From Streptomyces mangrovisoli (GTDB lineage Bacteria; Actinomycetota; Actinomycetes; Streptomycetales; Streptomycetaceae): a stretch of 64,000 nucleotides of DNA. Within the stretch, counting starts at the first letter, position 1, and each line of letters opens with the position of its first letter. Location: the NCBI RefSeq assembly GCF_000974985.2, contig NZ_LAVA02000058.1:1-64000 (forward strand). The letters run 5' to 3'. The notes below the pieces were generated by a model, which saw only the letters and a program-made list of their open reading frames with translations, was not told the DNA's origin and did no database searches. The translations under genes and the position numbers were made by a program. Positions 61,186 through 64,000 of this stretch are shown piece after piece.

Positions 61186-62310
61186 TCAGCCCGCCTTCAC
61201 ATGGGTCCAGGCGGTGTCACGGGCGTCCTCCGCCGTGCGGCTGCCGTTGCGGAAGAACAGGTCGGCCTTCAGGTCGGCCTCGGTGACCAGGCACTCGGGG
61301 AAGGGTTCGACGAGTGCGGCGTAGACCTTCTCGGAGCCGGCCACCGGCATGGGGTAGCCGATGTACTCGATGTTCTTCTTCACGTTCTCCGGCCGCAGCA
61401 TGTAGTCGATGAACAGCATCGCGGTGCCGGGGTGCGGGGCGTTCCACGGGATGGCGTAGCAGTCGGAGTTGATCGGGGTCCCCTCCTTGGGCGCCTCGAA
61501 GCCGAACACGGAGGGGTCCTTGGCCTGGTTGAGCATGGCCGCCATGTCACCGCTCCAGGCCTGCGTCATCAGGGCGTTGCCGTTGAGCAGGTTGTTGTAG
61601 CTGTCGCTGGAGAAGCCGCGCAGCCGCGGACGCAGGCCGGCCAGCAGGCGGGTGATGCGGTCGAGGTCGCCGGAGTCACCGGTGCTGACGTCGAGGCCGA
61701 GTTCCAGGGCCCCCATGCCGAGGACCTCGTCACGGTCGTCCAGCAGGAAGACCTTGCCCCGCGCCGCGTCGTTCCACAGGTCCCGCCACGATCCGCTCAG
61801 GTCGCCGAGGCGGTCGCGCCGCCAGCCGATGCCGGTCTTGTACGCGGTGAAGGGCACGGTGTGCGCGGAGCCGGGGTCGTACCAGGGGTCCGCGAAGTAG
61901 GGGTAGGCGCCGAACACGTCCTTGGCTCGGGTGATCTGGGAGTGGTCGATACGGCGCAGGCGGCCGCCGCGGGCGAGGCGCTGGGCCCACTTGGCGCTGG
62001 GGAAGATGACGTCGTAGCGGTTGCCCGCGTTGAGCTTGGCGACCATGCCCTCCATCGAGTCGAAGTTCGACTGGACGACCTTGACGCCGTACTCCTTCTC
62101 GAAGCCCTTGAAGACCGACGGGTCCACGTAGTCGGCCCAGTTGAAGTAGACGAGATCGCCGTCGACGCGGGCGCGGGGCGGGGCCAGGTCCTTGGCGTCG
62201 GGCGTCTTGGCGGGCATGAACCCGCAGCCCGCGACCGCGGCGCCGAGCAGGCCGCCTGCGCCCGCCCTGAGCAGGGCGCGTCGGGTCGAGGGTGGTACCT
62301 CGGGGGACAT
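61186..62310 (-). CDS. potD: Polyamine-type substrate-binding lipoprotein, PotD-like
   Basis: 374 aa. A twin-arginine-like start (STRRALLRAGAGG) and lipobox AVAGC indicate an exported lipoprotein. The mature protein shows the PotD/PotF fold: VYFNWADYVDPSVFKGFEKE, YDVIFPSAKW, ALMTQAWSGDMA and INSDCYAIPWNAPHPGTAM. The ligand may be a polyamine or a quaternary amine. ATG 62310 follows GGAGAGG. The 222-bp gap from the Rieske gene is G-rich and shows nothing definite. Confidence 0.92.
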   Translation of the reverse strand: MSPEVPPSTRRALLRAGAGGLLGAAVAGCGFMPAKTPDAKDLAPPRARVDGDLVYFNWADYVDPSVFKGFEKEYGVKVVQSNFDSMEGMVAKLNAGNRYDVIFPSAKWAQRLARGGRLRRIDHSQITRAKDVFGAYPYFADPWYDPGSAHTVPFTAYKTGIGWRRDRLGDLSGSWRDLWNDAARGKVFLLDDRDEVLGMGALELGLDVSTGDSGDLDRITRLLAGLRPRLRGFSSDSYNNLLNGNALMTQAWSGDMAAMLNQAKDPSVFGFEAPKEGTPINSDCYAIPWNAPHPGTAMLFIDYMLRPENVKKNIEYIGYPMPVAGSEKVYAALVEPFPECLVTEADLKADLFFRNGSRTAEDARDTAWTHVKAG

Positions 62311-62531
62311 GGAGCGTCCTCTCCGTCGAGGAACGGCACGGCAGTCCAGGGCGGGACCGGCTGGTCGGCTCACGGAGGCCCTGTGACTCCGTAGTGAAGA
62401 CCGGTCTGGGGAAGGTGCGGGTGGAGGTGCGGGGGCGGACGGGCGTCAGCGCAGGCGGGGTAAGCCGGCCGGCGGGGGCGGGGGCGCGGACGCGCCGGGC
62501 CGCCGGGTCTGTGCCCCGGGGTCGCGGGGCG

Positions 62532-63707
62532 TCACCGGCCGTCCCCCTCCAGGTCCCGGCGGATCCGGCGGGCGAACCAGCCGACGGCGGCCTCGCGCTG
62601 CGACAGCGGTCCGGGCTCGAAGCCGGGCGTGGACAGGCCCGCCTGCACCCGCTCGACGAGCTCGGCGTCCTCGTCGTTGGTGACCCAGCCGATGTGGATG
62701 TTGAGCCGGCGGGCGATCCTGGTCCGCAGACTCTCCCCGCGCCGGGTGTAGAACGCGCCCGGAATCGCCGCCCGGTCCTGGGCGGTGGGCAGGGCGGTCC
62801 ACGCGAGCACGTGGTCAGGGTAGAAGTCGATGAGCGTGTTGGGGTAGATCACTGCATAGCGCCATACCCGCCGGTCGGCCTCGGTCAGCCCCGGCATCGA
62901 GGTCGCGAGCCGCTGGTAGAGCCGCTCCGTCCAGTTGGAGGAGGGCTTGTCCCGCAGCGGCGACTCGAACAGGACGTAGTGCTCCCGCACGTCCACGGTG
63001 TACGCCTGGTAGTCGAGCAGCCGCATCAGCGCGGGGTGCGCGACGGGGACGTGGTAGCCCTCCAGGTAGTTGTCGACGATCACCTTCCAGTTGGCGTTCT
63101 GCTGCTCGCCGCCGGCGGCGTCGTGGATGCGGTGCCTGCCGACCGGGGTGAGGCCGGGCCCGGCGTAGTGGCCGACGGCCTCGGCGAGTCCGGCGCAGGA
63201 CTCGGCGAGGGGTACGGCCTCCAGGTCGAGGTTGACGAAGACGAAGCCGAGGAAGGACTCGACGTTCACCGGGTGCAGTCCGAGCCGGGGTTTGTCGAGG
63301 CAGGGGATCCGGCGGGCCTCGGGAGCGCCGACGAGACGTCCGTCGAGCTTGTAGGTCCAGCCGTGGTACGGGCAGCGGATCGCCCTGCCCGCCGGCTCCG
63401 GGCCGGTGACCAGGCGGGTTCCCCGGTGGCGGCAGACGTTGAGATGGGCGGCGAGGGCGCCGTCCTCGGTGCGGACCACCAGGACCTCCCGGCCCGCGGC
63501 CGTGGCGGTCAGCCGGGCGCCCGGTCCGGGCAGGTCGGACTCGTGGCAGACGAGCTGCCAGGACGTGGCGAAGACGCGTTCCGTCTCCGCGGCCGCGATG
63601 GCCGGGTCCGTGTAGTAGCGGGCGGGGAGGGCCTCGCCGGGGTGATCGGGCTGCTCGCTCGGCGGTCCGTGCGGCGCGGTGGCCGCTTCGGTGGTCGAGG
63701 GATTCAT
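62532..63707 (-). CDS. Rieske non-heme iron oxygenase, alpha subunit (quaternary-amine type)
   Basis: 391 aa. The Rieske 2Fe-2S ligands are C92/H94 (CRHRG) and C112/H115 (CPYHGW). The mononuclear iron site is EGYHVPVAH with His218 and His223. The usual bridging Asp three residues before the first His is Glu215, as in carnitine, betaine and stachydrine oxygenases (CntA, GbcA, Stc2), which act on quaternary ammonium groups. It needs a reductase not present in the window. ATG 63707 follows GGAGGAGG. First gene of the cluster, under two TetR-like operators. Confidence 0.93.
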   Translation of the reverse strand: MNPSTTEAATAPHGPPSEQPDHPGEALPARYYTDPAIAAAETERVFATSWQLVCHESDLPGPGARLTATAAGREVLVVRTEDGALAAHLNVCRHRGTRLVTGPEPAGRAIRCPYHGWTYKLDGRLVGAPEARRIPCLDKPRLGLHPVNVESFLGFVFVNLDLEAVPLAESCAGLAEAVGHYAGPGLTPVGRHRIHDAAGGEQQNANWKVIVDNYLEGYHVPVAHPALMRLLDYQAYTVDVREHYVLFESPLRDKPSSNWTERLYQRLATSMPGLTEADRRVWRYAVIYPNTLIDFYPDHVLAWTALPTAQDRAAIPGAFYTRRGESLRTRIARRLNIHIGWVTNDEDAELVERVQAGLSTPGFEPGPLSQREAAVGWFARRIRRDLEGDGR

Positions 63708-63807
63708 GGGTCCTCCTCCGCGCCGCACGGGGCGGCGATGGGCGGTGAGGCTACGGCAGGGGCCGGCCGTGGGCTGCCGCGCCCGGCCATGGGTTGCCGT
63801 GGGTGGC

Positions 63808-63834
63808 GTGCATGACGTGCATGACGTGCATGGC
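63808..63834. repeat. Three 9-bp direct repeats
   Basis: GTGCATGAC, GTGCATGAC, GTGCATGGC in tandem in the leader region, 101 nt upstream of the Rieske start. Confidence 0.8.
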
Positions 63835-63857
63835 GTGGCGGCCTCGGTCGATCGGGC

Positions 63858-63875
63858 TGACTGATTGGTTAGTCA
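63858..63875. promoter_or_regulatory. TetR-type operator 1
   Basis: TGACTGATTGGTTAGTCA, arms TGACT/AGTCA. On the minus strand it overlaps the -10 position that goes with TTGACA (63898-63893, 17-nt spacer) and so could block transcription of the Rieske-transport cluster. Confidence 0.65.
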
Positions 63876-63914
63876 GATTGGGACCGGCGCGGTGTCAAGT
63901 CAAGGCTTGTGGGC

Positions 63915-63935
63915 TGACTAATTAGTTAGTTAGTC
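63915..63935. promoter_or_regulatory. TetR-type operator 2
   Basis: TGACTAATTAGTTAGTTAG plus TC: arms GACTAA/TTAGTC with an exact ACTAATTAGT centre (63917-63926). It lies upstream of the -35 box and probably serves a divergent TetR gene beyond the right edge. Nothing else is visible to 64000. Confidence 0.65.
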
Positions 63936-64000
63936 TCGCTGTCAGGTGGCCGGGCCGCGACCCCGCGGGGACAGCGGTGGGGCGTCCGGGCCGCCCGCGC

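Overview
The window is very GC-rich (roughly 72-75% by eye), with third codon positions almost always G or C, frequent GTG starts, short overlapping operons and several transcripts that appear leaderless. Together with the gene content (ECF sigma/anti-sigma pairs, PucR, XRE regulators with an MmyB-type C-terminus, mycothiol-type DinB protein, GH3 enzymes, polyamine-type ABC systems) this points to chromosomal DNA of a Streptomyces or close actinomycete relative. I see no tRNA, rRNA, insertion sequence, phage gene or CRISPR array. I count 56 protein genes.

Left part (1-8.4 kb): a catabolic neighbourhood made of a class II aldolase and a D-2-hydroxyacid dehydrogenase, a tandem-duplicated Lrp/AsnC regulator, a YtcJ-type amidohydrolase, an MHS-family transporter and an alkyl sulfatase. 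From 8.6 to 13.2 kb lies a SigK-RskA type sigma/anti-sigma pair facing a fasciclin lipoprotein and a molybdenum oxidoreductase. Three copies of one promoter-like motif (ACCAATCC, 16-17 nt, CGGATT) sit before the sigma gene, the oxidoreductase gene and an unknown 122-aa gene, so this looks like a compact autoregulated regulon. Next come a SufR-like regulator with two matching operators controlling itself and a DUF3291 protein (13.2-14.5 kb), and an ECF/anti-sigma pair divergent from a cupredoxin lipoprotein (15.6-18 kb).

Middle (18-34 kb): a GNAT acetyltransferase, a DHA2 drug exporter with a divergent XRE regulator, a PH-like membrane protein, a Nudix hydrolase and a PucR regulator; then a three-gene operon of an NfeD/YqiJ-like membrane protein, a flotillin (SPFH) and a giant AAA+ ATPase of about 1590 residues. 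This is my best candidate for a poorly described system. A TetR/MFS divergent pair follows. From 34 to 39 kb is an exopolysaccharide operon: UDP-sugar dehydrogenase, hyaluronan-synthase-like glycosyltransferase, a 39-aa single-pass peptide and a polysaccharide deacetylase, with overlapping ends.

Right part (39-64 kb): LamG and secreted-repeat lipoproteins, a second XRE regulator with a SnoaL-like protein, a SigE-family sigma operon, and a second SigK-RskA pair divergent from a His/Trp/Lys-rich secreted protein. Then come a GH3 beta-glucosidase with transporter and TetR regulator, a methyltransferase and a secreted four-repeat peptidoglycan-binding CHAP protein. The last 9 kb is a probable quaternary-amine or polyamine utilisation cluster: a Rieske oxygenase with the Glu bridge typical of quaternary-ammonium oxygenases, a PotABCD-like ABC transporter, a flavin amine oxidase and an aldehyde dehydrogenase, preceded by two TetR-like operators. 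Minisatellites with 24-31 bp periods recur between genes; two of them are clearly copies of the 3' end of the gene they follow.
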